Shown here: piece by piece, positions 1-5,763 of the stretch
Layout of the letters: the number at the start of each line of letters is the position of its first letter
Position numbering within the stretch: position 1 is the stretch's first letter
DNA from: Lysobacteraceae bacterium
GTDB lineage: Bacteria; Pseudomonadota; Gammaproteobacteria; Steroidobacterales; Steroidobacteraceae
DNA length: 7,531 nucleotides
Reading direction: 5' to 3'
NCBI GenBank assembly: GCA_012516015.1
Contig: JAAYXG010000057.1
Location: 1 to 7,531 of the forward strand
Notes under the pieces: model-generated
What the model was told of the DNA's origin: nothing
The model's database searches: none
Seen by the model: the letters and a program-made list of their open reading frames with translations, nothing else
Made by a program: the position numbers and the translations under genes

Positions 1-32
1 CGTTAGACGAGCGCCCGACCCTTGGTTCGTGC

Positions 33-61
33 ATTGTAATGAGAGTACCGACCGGTGCCCA
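33..61 (-). promoter_or_regulatory. Possible leftward sigma70-type promoter
   Basis: On the minus strand, TGGGCA (56-61; 4 of 6 match to TTGACA) and TACAAT (33-38; 5 of 6 match to TATAAT) are separated by exactly 17 bases. Transcription would start near position 26 and run off the left edge, so the gene it would serve is not in the window. The CTGT-N8-ACAG palindrome abuts the -35 box on its upstream side. This is pattern matching only, and such matches occur by chance. Confidence 0.3.
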
Positions 62-77
62 CTGTGCGGTTGCACAG
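62..77. promoter_or_regulatory. CTGT-N8-ACAG palindrome, SOS-box-like
   Basis: A perfect inverted repeat: CTGTGC (62-67), a GGTT spacer (68-71), then GCACAG (72-77). It fits the CTGT-N8-ACAG core of the enterobacterial LexA box exactly, but its centre is GC-rich, whereas good LexA sites have an alternating AT centre. It lies about 100 bp past the polB stop codon and directly upstream of the possible leftward promoter, so if it is an operator it would act on a gene left of the window and not on polB. It could equally be a 6-bp hairpin with no regulator. Confidence 0.3.
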
Positions 78-103
78 ACACCGATCCGCCCGCACGGCGA
101 CCG

Positions 104-159
104 TGTAGGTCGGATTTCAATCCGACCAACAGAATTGTCGGAATAAATTCCGACCTACA
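104..159. repeat. Paired REP element (BIME), copy 1
   Basis: A 56-bp element with perfect 11-bp ends (TGTAGGTCGGA and its reverse complement). Inside are two palindromes: a 9-bp stem at 108-116/119-127 and an 8-bp stem at 137-144/147-154. The GTAG tetranucleotide next to a hairpin at each end is the signature of REP sequences, and two inverted REPs make a BIME. REPs are mobilised by RAYT (TnpA-REP) transposases, none of which is in this window. It begins 15 bp past the polB stop and, as RNA, would give tandem hairpins at the polB 3' end that could protect or end the transcript. Copy 2 lies inverted at 5202-5255. Confidence 0.85.
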
Positions 160-174
160 TCCACGGACGGCGTC

Positions 175-2514
175 TCAGACGTCGAACGCCAGCTGCCGCC
201 GATCCCCAATCACCTGTTCGAACTCGAGGCCGAGGGTCGCCAACACGGGTTCGGCGACCGGCTTGATTTGCTTGAGCACGTAATGCTCGCGGTCGATCGG
301 ATGTTGTACGTTATCGATCGGCTCGGGGCCGTCGGTCGTCATCACGTACGACACGAGCCGGCCGGGCGGTTGCGTCGACTTGCGCGCGGCAACGACGTGC
401 GGCGGCGTGGTCGCCGTGTAGTCTTCGGCGCCTTTGCGCAGGTTCTTGCGGTAGACGAGCGCATCGTCCAGTTTGCCTTCGCGTACTTGGCGCACGATGT
501 CTTCCAGGTACGCATCGACGGGGCGGTCCGTAAACAGCCGCAGGTACAGCTCGCGTTGGACCTGCTTCGCAAGGGCCGTCCAATCGCGGCGGACGACTTC
601 CATGCTGACGAATTGCACGGTGTCTCGACCGTAGGGGAGTCCCGCATAGCGCTTGCTGGCGCCGCGCGTGCTGTGCCGTGCCTGGGGTAGAAACAACTTC
701 GCGTAGAGCTTCTCGAACTTGAGCTCGAGCTGACTCGTCACTCGCCAGCGTGCTTCGATGTATTGCGCGAGCTCGCGATTCAGCTTCGACGCGAGCTCGC
801 GTCCGCGTGCAAGCGCCGCTTCCGCATCCTCGATGCCCGACTGCACGAACAAGCTGTCCGTATCGCCGTAGAGAACCCTAAAGCCCGCGTCTTCGAACCA
901 CTGCTTCGACCAGAGCAACAGCTCACGCCCCGTGCCCGTGATCGAATTTGCGAGGGCGGGATTGTAGAACCGGCAGGCGGGTGTCCCGAGCACGCCATAA
1001 AACGAATTCATGAGGATCTTGATGGCGTTTGCCGCGACGTCGTGGCCTGCCTTCCTCGCGGCCTCGCGCCGCGGAAAAAGATCGTCGAGCAGTCGCGGCA
1101 GAATCGCCGAGTCGCGACGAAACGCGCCCCCAGGCGTCCGAATGACATCGTCTTCGGGCGGCGGCGCCTCGACATACGAAAGCGGATCGATGTTGAACGT
1201 ACGAATGATGCTCGGATAGAGGCTCTTGAAATCGAACACCCATACGTTCGGATGCAGCCCCGTGATCGGCTCGAGCACATGCCCGCCTTGCTGGGCCGCA
1301 TAGACGCGAGCGTCATCCGCTCGAACGGAGGGCGCGACGATGCGTCGCCGCACGAGCTCGCTCAGATAGAGGAAGTCGAAGGAGGCGATGCTCGCGGCCA
1401 CGCGATCGGGTGTCATGCCGGTCAGCTCGCTGCGCGCGAACGCGAGCGGGATCAAGTTCAGGCGCTCGACGATTTGATAGGCAAGGCGAGCGTCCGTGCG
1501 CGCGTACAGCGCGAATGCAGCCAGGTCGTGGCGGTAGTTGTGCATGATCTCCGCGATGCGATCGTTCACGTCGCCCGCGACGGCCTTGCCTTCGCCCAAG
1601 ACCTCGCGTGCAACGGCATCGAGCGAATAGTCGTCCATCCGCACGAAGGCGCCGCGGAGCAGATCGATGCCGTCTAGCGCCAAACGTCCTGGGACGCTCG
1701 CCTGACCGCTGCCGAAATAGCCTTCGGCTTTGCGCAACCGCAACGCTCCGGTATCGCGCCCGAGTTGCAGCGGATGATCGAGCCGCATCGCGATCCGTTG
1801 CAGCACAGTCAGATCGAAGTCGATCGTGTTCCAGCCTGTGAGCACGTCGGGATCGTAGCCTCGGACGCGCTCGCAAAACGCATCCAGCGCGGCCGACTCG
1901 CTTGCGCACGCGATCGCACCCTCGGGCATCGGGCGATCGCTGCCGTCGACGATGAGCACTTCGTCGACATCGGGCGCGTACATCGAGATCGCGAGCAGTC
2001 GCCGGGCCTTGGGGTCGGTCTCGATATCGAAGGCAAGCGTCCGCGGTTCGATCTTCACCTGCGCGGGCCGAACCGTCGGGTTGTCGAAAACCAGATCCAG
2101 GTTCGGAGCACTCTTCGCCATGCCCTCGATCTCGCATCCGCCTTTGATGCCGCGCTCGATCAGATAGCGCAGCGCGAAGCGGACGTCCGCCTCGAAGGTG
2201 TCGATGCCGAGATCGTGCAGGCGATCGCGCAGAGGCGGGACGTCCTGCGGCGTCTCGAGCGTGATACGCGAGACCGCCTCGCCGCGGAACGTGACCTTAT
2301 CGGTCGGTTCGATGCGCGGTATGCGCAGCGTCTCTGCCCGCGGCACATCGCTCGAGCGCACGTAGAAATGCGGCCGCTGACGGTCGTCGCGGATGAGAAA
2401 GGTGCGGCCGTCTTCGCAGCGGCCATATATATGTATGACGGGTACCCGCGAGCCGTCGCCCGCAGTCACAATCCGATAGCTCGCCTGGAGAATGAAGCCA
2501 CGTACTTTGCTCAC
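175..2514 (-). CDS. polB: DNA polymerase II (family B)
   Basis: A family B DNA polymerase of 779 residues, close to the 783 of E. coli Pol II, which extends stalled primers, takes part in translesion and repair synthesis and proofreads. The exonuclease motifs are complete: Exo I FDIET (D163, E165), Exo II NTIDFD (N229 to D234) and Exo III YARTD (Y337, D341). The polymerase motifs are also complete: motif A DFKSLYPSII (D428), motif B KILMNSFYG (K499 to G507) and motif C YGDTDS (D551, D553). The thumb matches Pol II closely (KRYAGL, DWTALAKQ, VYRKNLRK, PPHVVAARK). The C-terminus QLAFDV sits where E. coli has its beta-clamp peptide QLGLF, so the clamp motif is recognisable but altered. The start is GTG at 2514. 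No Shine-Dalgarno is clear, but the N-terminus (RGFIL) aligns with Pol II from the start. It is divergent from cfa, and no LexA-type box lies in the 147-bp gap. Confidence 0.96.
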   Translation of the reverse strand: MSKVRGFILQASYRIVTAGDGSRVPVIHIYGRCEDGRTFLIRDDRQRPHFYVRSSDVPRAETLRIPRIEPTDKVTFRGEAVSRITLETPQDVPPLRDRLHDLGIDTFEADVRFALRYLIERGIKGGCEIEGMAKSAPNLDLVFDNPTVRPAQVKIEPRTLAFDIETDPKARRLLAISMYAPDVDEVLIVDGSDRPMPEGAIACASESAALDAFCERVRGYDPDVLTGWNTIDFDLTVLQRIAMRLDHPLQLGRDTGALRLRKAEGYFGSGQASVPGRLALDGIDLLRGAFVRMDDYSLDAVAREVLGEGKAVAGDVNDRIAEIMHNYRHDLAAFALYARTDARLAYQIVERLNLIPLAFARSELTGMTPDRVAASIASFDFLYLSELVRRRIVAPSVRADDARVYAAQQGGHVLEPITGLHPNVWVFDFKSLYPSIIRTFNIDPLSYVEAPPPEDDVIRTPGGAFRRDSAILPRLLDDLFPRREAARKAGHDVAANAIKILMNSFYGVLGTPACRFYNPALANSITGTGRELLLWSKQWFEDAGFRVLYGDTDSLFVQSGIEDAEAALARGRELASKLNRELAQYIEARWRVTSQLELKFEKLYAKLFLPQARHSTRGASKRYAGLPYGRDTVQFVSMEVVRRDWTALAKQVQRELYLRLFTDRPVDAYLEDIVRQVREGKLDDALVYRKNLRKGAEDYTATTPPHVVAARKSTQPPGRLVSYVMTTDGPEPIDNVQHPIDREHYVLKQIKPVAEPVLATLGLEFEQVIGDRRQLAFDV

Positions 2515-2612
2515 GACGCGATTGTCCGCGAGACCTGCGGATTCGTCGACCGCAAAACCGCGCGCGGCGCAAGTAGAGATTTCGCGTTGCCGGTCGGGTT
2601 CTCCACCGCACC

Positions 2613-2650
2613 TACAATGAGTACTATTTGCAACGACGCAAGAGAGGAGG
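2613..2650 (+). promoter_or_regulatory. cfa leader: possible -10 box and Shine-Dalgarno
   Basis: TACAAT (2613-2618) is a good -10 match. The nearest -35-like hexamer, TTGCCG (2587-2592), is 20 bases away, which is too far for a strong sigma70 promoter. GAGGAGG (2644-2650) is a strong Shine-Dalgarno 11 bases before the ATG at 2662. An in-frame ATG at 2617 overlaps the -10 hexamer and has no Shine-Dalgarno, so this arrangement decides for the 2662 start. The promoter part is tentative; the ribosome binding site is solid. Confidence 0.4.
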
Positions 2651-2661
2651 GCAGTTCCGAG

Positions 2662-3774
2662 ATGGCAGGCGCTCGCGAGGCGTTCGAATCCCTATTGGCC
2701 GGTACGGGCATCACCGTCAACGGCTCCAATCCTTGGGACATCCGCGTCCACGATCCGGCATTTTATCGACGTGTTCTCTGGAAAGGCTCGCTCGGGGTCG
2801 GCGAGTCGTACATGGACGGGCTGTGGGATTGCGATCAGATCGACGAAATGCTGTTCAGGGCGTTTCGGGCCGCGGCCGAGCGAAAAGTGCGCTCCATCCA
2901 CAAAGTGTTGATGGCGGCGCAGTCGAGCATCGTGAATCCGCAATCGCCGCGGCGCGCCTTCAAAGTCGGCGAGCAACATTACGACATCGGCGATGACTTG
3001 TATGAGCGCATGCTCGATTCGCGCATGATCTATAGCTGCGCGTATTGGAAGAACGCCGACGATCTCGCGAGCGCTCAAGAAGCGAAGCTCGACTTGGTGT
3101 GCCGCAAGCTGGATTTGAAGCCGGGCATGCACGTGCTCGACATCGGCTGCGGATGGGGCGGGGCGGCTCAGTTCGCTGCCGAGCGCTACGGCGTGCAGGT
3201 CACCGGCATCACGATCTCCAAGAATCAAGCTGCGAGCGCGACGGAGCGCTGCCGGAATCTACCGGTGAAGATCTTGCTGCAGGATTATCGATCGCTCGAA
3301 GGCAAGTTCGATCGCATTTACTCCATCGGCATGTTCGAGCACGTCGGACTGCGCAATTACCGCACGTACTTCGAGCACGCTCGCCGACTGCTCGCGGACG
3401 ACGGCCTATTCTTGCTGCACACGATCGGCAGCAATACGTCGGAACGAGCGAACGATCCCTGGATCGAGCGCTACATCTTTCCGAACTCGCTCCTGCCTTC
3501 GATCAAGCAGATCGCGGAAGCCGTCGAGCAGCATTTCGTCGTCGAGGACTGGCACGCATTCGGCCCGTACTACGATCGCACGCTGATGTCCTGGTACGAG
3601 CGGTTTCGCGCCAGTTGGCCGGAGCTCGCGTCGAAGTACGGCGAGCGGTTTCGTCGGATGTGGGAGTTCTGGTTGCTGTCTTCGGCCGCGGCGTTCCGCT
3701 CGCGCCGCACCCAGCTCTGGCAGATCCTGCTGTCGCCGCGCGGGGTGGTTGGGGGGTTGGAAGAGGTGAGGTGA
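2662..3774 (+). CDS. cfa: Cyclopropane-fatty-acyl-phospholipid synthase
   Basis: Transfers a methylene group from S-adenosylmethionine to cis double bonds of unsaturated acyl chains in membrane phospholipids, a change linked to stationary phase and acid stress. The protein has 370 residues (E. coli Cfa has 382). The N-terminal part carries GSLGVGESYMDG (42-53). The SAM-binding motif I is VLDIGCGWGG (158-167). The residues that hold bicarbonate in the E. coli enzyme are all present: C126 in YSCAYW, E226 in GMFEHVG, H253 and I255 in LLHTIG, and Y304 in GPYYD. The C-terminus (RGVVGGLEEVR) lines up with E. coli RGVENGLRVAR, so the gene is full length. The start at 2662 is supported by GAGGAGG 11 bases upstream. 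The reading frame stays open far upstream through antisense polB, but that is not coding. It stands alone, divergent from polB, and the heptamer element begins within 5 bases of its stop. Confidence 0.96.
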   Translation: MAGAREAFESLLAGTGITVNGSNPWDIRVHDPAFYRRVLWKGSLGVGESYMDGLWDCDQIDEMLFRAFRAAAERKVRSIHKVLMAAQSSIVNPQSPRRAFKVGEQHYDIGDDLYERMLDSRMIYSCAYWKNADDLASAQEAKLDLVCRKLDLKPGMHVLDIGCGWGGAAQFAAERYGVQVTGITISKNQAASATERCRNLPVKILLQDYRSLEGKFDRIYSIGMFEHVGLRNYRTYFEHARRLLADDGLFLLHTIGSNTSERANDPWIERYIFPNSLLPSIKQIAEAVEQHFVVEDWHAFGPYYDRTLMSWYERFRASWPELASKYGERFRRMWEFWLLSSAAAFRSRRTQLWQILLSPRGVVGGLEEVR

Positions 3775-3778
3775 GCAA

Positions 3779-3992
3779 GGGCTTGGGGCTGGGCAAGAAA
3801 AGACGCCTCTTCAACCGTCCACTGACTACTTGGGCTCAAGTAGGCGCCATCGAGATGAATCCAGATCTACTTGGACGTAGAAGTGCCGGCAGTAGGAACA
3901 TTGCGCAGTCGAACTACACGGTCGCGAGGTTCGCGACGATCGATGTTCTTGCCCAAGCCCCAGGCCCCGAGCCCCACGCCCCAAACCCGCCC
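3779..3992. repeat. Heptamer-armed inverted repeat element
   Basis: The left arm 3779-3797 (units GGGCTTG, GGGCTGG) is the reverse complement of 3948-3967 except for one position, a G-U pair in RNA, and one single-base gap. The right arm continues as 7-base units at 3951-3992: GCCCAAG, CCCCAGG, CCCCGAG, CCCCACG, CCCCAAA, CCCGCCC. The core between the arms (about 150 bp, near 54% GC, lower than the genes around it) contains perfect smaller hairpins at 3826-3843 (7-bp stem, GGCT loop), 3866-3881 (5-bp stem) and 3921-3937 (7-bp stem, GGT loop). No credible protein is encoded. This could be a MITE-like element, a decayed insert bounded by heptamer repeats, or a structured 3' region of the cfa transcript. 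The repeats are visible in the sequence; their role is unknown. Confidence 0.6.
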
Positions 3993-4008
3993 CGCGCTAG
4001 CTGAGGCA

Positions 4009-4044
4009 TTGCATCTCGCTCGCGAGACACTCTAGTCTACCCCT
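4009..4044 (+). promoter_or_regulatory. Possible leaderless promoter of the GNAT gene
   Basis: TTGCAT (4009-4014) and TCTAGT (4031-4036) are separated by 16 bases, and each matches its consensus at 4 of 6 positions. The predicted transcription start falls at or within a couple of bases of the ATG at 4045. No purine-rich Shine-Dalgarno occurs in the 20 bases before that ATG, which agrees with a leaderless message. The promoter match is only moderate. Confidence 0.3.
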
Positions 4045-4512
4045 ATGACTGCGGTATGCACTTGCGAGCTCGCGCGGCGTTCGGACGCGGAAACGATCTC
4101 CAATATGTCGCGTTGGCTGATCGAAGCCGGGCTCACGCCGACGTGGGTGCCCGAGCGCGTGTTATGGCACATCCGCGATCGGGAGAGCACCGTGCTCGTC
4201 GCCCGCGATCAAGCGACGCTCGTGGGTTTTGCGATCATGCAGTTCTGGGATACGACGGCACACCTGAATCTGCTCGGCGTGATGCCGAGCCGACAGCGTA
4301 GTGGCATCGGTCGTCAGCTCCTTCGCTGGCTCGAAGAGAGCGCGATGACCGCGGGTACGTTTCTGATCAAGCTCGAAGTGCGCGAGGCGAACTTCGCCGC
4401 CCGCCGGTTCTATACCTCCATGGGCTATCGCGAGCTGGGCCTCGTCGAAGGCTATTACCAAGGACGCGATCACGCGGTCAGGATGAGCCGCGATCTCACG
4501 GTCGCCGCCTGA
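4045..4512 (+). CDS. RimI-like GNAT family N-acetyltransferase
   Basis: A 155-residue GNAT-fold acyltransferase that would use acetyl-CoA. The pyrophosphate-binding motif A is seen as LLGVMPSRQRSGIG (76-89, Q84-R85-S86-G87-I88-G89) followed by the helix QLLRWLEE. The segment EVREANFAARRFYTSMGYRELG (111-132, with N116, A118-A119 and the general-acid candidate Y123) and then GYYQGRDHAVRMSRDL strongly resemble the C-terminal half of RimI, the acetylase of ribosomal protein S18. RimI itself is usually found elsewhere and this similarity could be to a paralogue, so I do not assign the symbol; the acceptor is unknown. The start at 4045 is needed for the first beta strand (CELARRSDAETI); no Shine-Dalgarno precedes it. 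It lies 270 bp after cfa and 124 bp before the DUF1203 gene, both on the same strand. Confidence 0.88.
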   Translation: MTAVCTCELARRSDAETISNMSRWLIEAGLTPTWVPERVLWHIRDRESTVLVARDQATLVGFAIMQFWDTTAHLNLLGVMPSRQRSGIGRQLLRWLEESAMTAGTFLIKLEVREANFAARRFYTSMGYRELGLVEGYYQGRDHAVRMSRDLTVAA

Positions 4513-4607
4513 CGCCGGGTCTGAGCCGTTTCCGAACCCGCACGCGTTAATGGGGGGATTTGAAAGCAAGCCTCGGATGGCGGCGGGTCCGCTCGCGGCA
4601 GAGGATG

Positions 4608-4633
4608 TGCTCCTCGGGTTTCCCAGAGGAGCG
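4608..4633 (+). promoter_or_regulatory. Hairpin that sequesters the Shine-Dalgarno
   Basis: GCTCCTC (4609-4615) pairs perfectly with GAGGAGC (4626-4632). The stem continues as GGG (4616-4618) with CCC (4622-4624) across one bulged A (4625), closed by a TTT loop (4619-4621). A U-G pair at 4608/4633 can extend it to 11 pairs. The AGAGGAG Shine-Dalgarno (4625-4631) of the DUF1203 gene lies wholly in the 3' strand of this stem, 5 bases before the ATG at 4637. As RNA this should hinder ribosome binding until opened by heat, a trans-acting RNA, a protein or an upstream ribosome. No U-tract follows, so it is not a normal terminator. Confidence 0.6.
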
Positions 4634-4636
4634 ACC

Positions 4637-5107
4637 ATGTCCTTTCAGATACTTGCACTGCCCAACGAGGGCTTCGCGCCGTTGTTCTCGCTCGCCGACG
4701 ACGCGCTCAGGGAACGCGGCGCCTTACGCAAGGTCGTCGACAAGAAGCCGGGCTTCCCGTGCCGCGTGAGCCTCGCGGATGCGGAAATCGGCGAGACGGT
4801 CTTGCTCGTTCACTACGAGCACCAACCCGCGCAGACCCCATTCCGTGCTTCGCATGCAATCTACGTGAGGGAAGGTGTCGCGCAAGCGCACTGTGAGGTC
4901 GGCGAGGTGCCGGCGTTGCTGCGAACCCGCACGATCTCGCTGCGCGGGTTCGGCCGGGACCACATGCTGATCGCCGCCGACCTCGCCGAAGGCACTGCGC
5001 TCGAGTCCGCGCTCGAGGCGATGTTCACCAATGAAGCCGTCGGCTACATCCACCTTCACTTCGCGAAGCCGGGCTGCTATGCGGCTCGCGCCGTGCGGGC
5101 CGGCTGA
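4637..5107 (+). CDS. DUF1203 domain-containing protein
   Basis: A 156-residue cytosolic protein spanning almost exactly one DUF1203 domain (Pfam PF06718), a family of unknown function. Family-typical segments are GFPCRVSLADAEIGETVLLVHYEHQP (39-64, C42), then FRASHAIYVRE (69-79), the run VPALLRTRTISLRGF (91-105), and AVGYIHLHFAKPGCYAARAVRA (134-155) with H139, H141 and C147. The conserved Cys and His residues could be catalytic or metal-binding, but nothing here proves it. There is no signal peptide or membrane segment. The frame is open from an ATG at 4550, but the ATG at 4637 has a textbook Shine-Dalgarno (AGAGGAG, 5-base spacing) and gives the usual family length. That Shine-Dalgarno is enclosed in a hairpin (4608-4633), so translation may be regulated. 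A terminator-like hairpin follows at 5161. Confidence 0.87.
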   Translation: MSFQILALPNEGFAPLFSLADDALRERGALRKVVDKKPGFPCRVSLADAEIGETVLLVHYEHQPAQTPFRASHAIYVREGVAQAHCEVGEVPALLRTRTISLRGFGRDHMLIAADLAEGTALESALEAMFTNEAVGYIHLHFAKPGCYAARAVRAG

Positions 5108-5135
5108 CAGCCTGCAGTCTACAGTCCACAGCCAG
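5108..5135. repeat. Short heptamer tandem array
   Basis: Four adjoining 7-base units start right after the DUF1203 stop: CAGCCTG, CAGTCTA, CAGTCCA, CAGCCAG, consensus CAGYCYR. The unit differs in sequence from the array after cfa but shares the 7-base period and the position just past a stop codon. I see no second, inverted array nearby. The array is short and degenerate, so chance is possible. Confidence 0.45.
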
Positions 5136-5160
5136 AGGGGCCGTGCTGTGTCGTCGGTTC

Positions 5161-5194
5161 GCCCGCGAATGCTCCGTGCAACGCGGGCCTTCCT
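5161..5194 (+). terminator. Terminator-like hairpin after the DUF1203 gene
   Basis: GCCCGCG (5161-5167) and CGCGGGC (5182-5188) form a perfect all-GC 7-bp stem. Its 14-base loop holds a further TGC/GCA pairing (5170-5172/5178-5180). The stem is followed by the pyrimidine- and T-rich CTTCCTATATCT. This fits an intrinsic terminator with a weak U-tract, 53 bp past the DUF1203 stop. The BIME hairpins follow 8 bases later and may add to 3'-end formation. Confidence 0.45.
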
Positions 5195-5201
5195 ATATCT
5201 C

Positions 5202-5255
5202 TGTAGGTCGGAATTTATTCCGACAATTCTTGGTCGGATTGAAATCCGACCTACA
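5202..5255. repeat. Paired REP element (BIME), copy 2, inverted
   Basis: This 54-bp element is the reverse complement of the element at 104-159, identical except for two bases missing in the linker between the two hairpins. The stems are 5207-5214/5217-5224 (8 bp) and 5232-5240/5243-5251 (9 bp), with 11-bp ends at 5202-5212/5245-5255. It follows the 3' end of the DUF1203 gene in the same sense that copy 1 follows polB, so both would give the same RNA fold on the upstream transcript. It is not flanked by an obvious target duplication. Confidence 0.85.
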
Positions 5256-5383
5256 CCCTCGCGGGCATCCGCGGGACGGGTGCATTGCGTGAAGCGCCGA
5301 TGACAGGTCGCGTTTTATTCGGTAAAGACTCAGCGAGTCTCGAGCGTGAATAGACAGTGACGTGCTTCAGGAGGCGATAACAG

Positions 5384-5590
5384 GTGGGCACGAACCCGAC
5401 ACAGGCCAATTTCAATAGCATCAAGAGCCGCATCAAATGCCGCTGGCGTCGGCTGACTGACGAAGAAATCGAGGAGCTGGAAGGACGAGCGGAGGTTCTC
5501 GCCTCCAAGCTCCAAGAGTGCTACGGCTGGGAACGTGAGGAAGCCGAGCGCCAAGTGCGGGAGTTCCAAAGACGGCACAACTGGCAATGA
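5384..5590 (+). CDS. CsbD-like small stress protein
   Basis: A 68-residue, highly charged, hydrophilic protein resembling the CsbD family (Pfam PF05532), small stress-associated proteins of unknown mechanism. The family pattern is visible: an N-terminal NSIKSRIKCRWRRLTDEEIEELEG stretch (11-34), where CsbD proteins have a lysine-rich helix then W-x-K-L-T-D-D, followed by RAEVLASKLQECYGWEREEAERQVREFQRRH (35-65) with the conserved Y-G turn (Y47, G48). Unusual for such a small helical protein are the two cysteines (C19, C46). The start is GTG at 5384, preceded by AGGAGG (5369-5374) at 9 bases, a strong site that fixes the start despite the non-ATG codon. A small perfect hairpin (AGACTC/GAGTCT, 5326-5340) lies 43 bp upstream and could be an operator or mean nothing. 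The gene stands alone. Confidence 0.8.
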   Translation: MGTNPTQANFNSIKSRIKCRWRRLTDEEIEELEGRAEVLASKLQECYGWEREEAERQVREFQRRHNWQ

Positions 5591-5763
5591 CGCGGGTGTA
5601 TCCCCGACGTTGACGACGACCGGCGCTTCTTGCCAGTGTCGGCCTGATCGTATCCTCCTTCCTGTCCGACGTTAGCGGTATCAAAACACCGACGAGTGTT
5701 ACGCCCCCGCACGCGGCCGCTGTATCTGGCGCTTTAACGCGCGCCGCCCAAAACTAGCTCGCC

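Noticed and set aside
104..159. Repeats as part of a CRISPR array or as ends of a composite transposon
   Set aside because: There are only two copies 5 kb apart with no spacers. The GTAG-headed double palindrome is REP/BIME-like, and neither copy is linked to a transposase or target duplication.
763..1677. Open frame of 304 codons on the plus strand inside polB
   Set aside because: It is fully antisense to the polymerase and motif A, B and C regions of polB. Its product is arginine-rich with no recognisable domain, as expected from a GC-rich shadow frame.
1765..2661. Long open upstream extension of the cfa frame
   Set aside because: It runs antisense through the polB 5' half and shows no homology-like content. 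The Cfa match begins at the ATG at 2662, which has its own strong ribosome binding site.
3045..4004. 319-codon plus-strand frame over cfa and the following gap
   Set aside because: It is a frame-shifted shadow of cfa; the part beyond the cfa stop crosses the heptamer arrays and looks like no known protein.
4515..4539. Possible terminator after the first GNAT gene (CGGGT ... ACCCG)
   Set aside because: The stem has only five pairs with a long loop and no T-run, which is too weak to call.
4560..4565. TTGAAA as a -35 box for the DUF1203 gene
   Set aside because: No acceptable -10 hexamer occurs 15 to 19 bases downstream.
5685..5700. AACAC/GTGTT hairpin after the CsbD-like gene
   Set aside because: A five-pair AT-containing stem without a T-tract, easily explained by chance.
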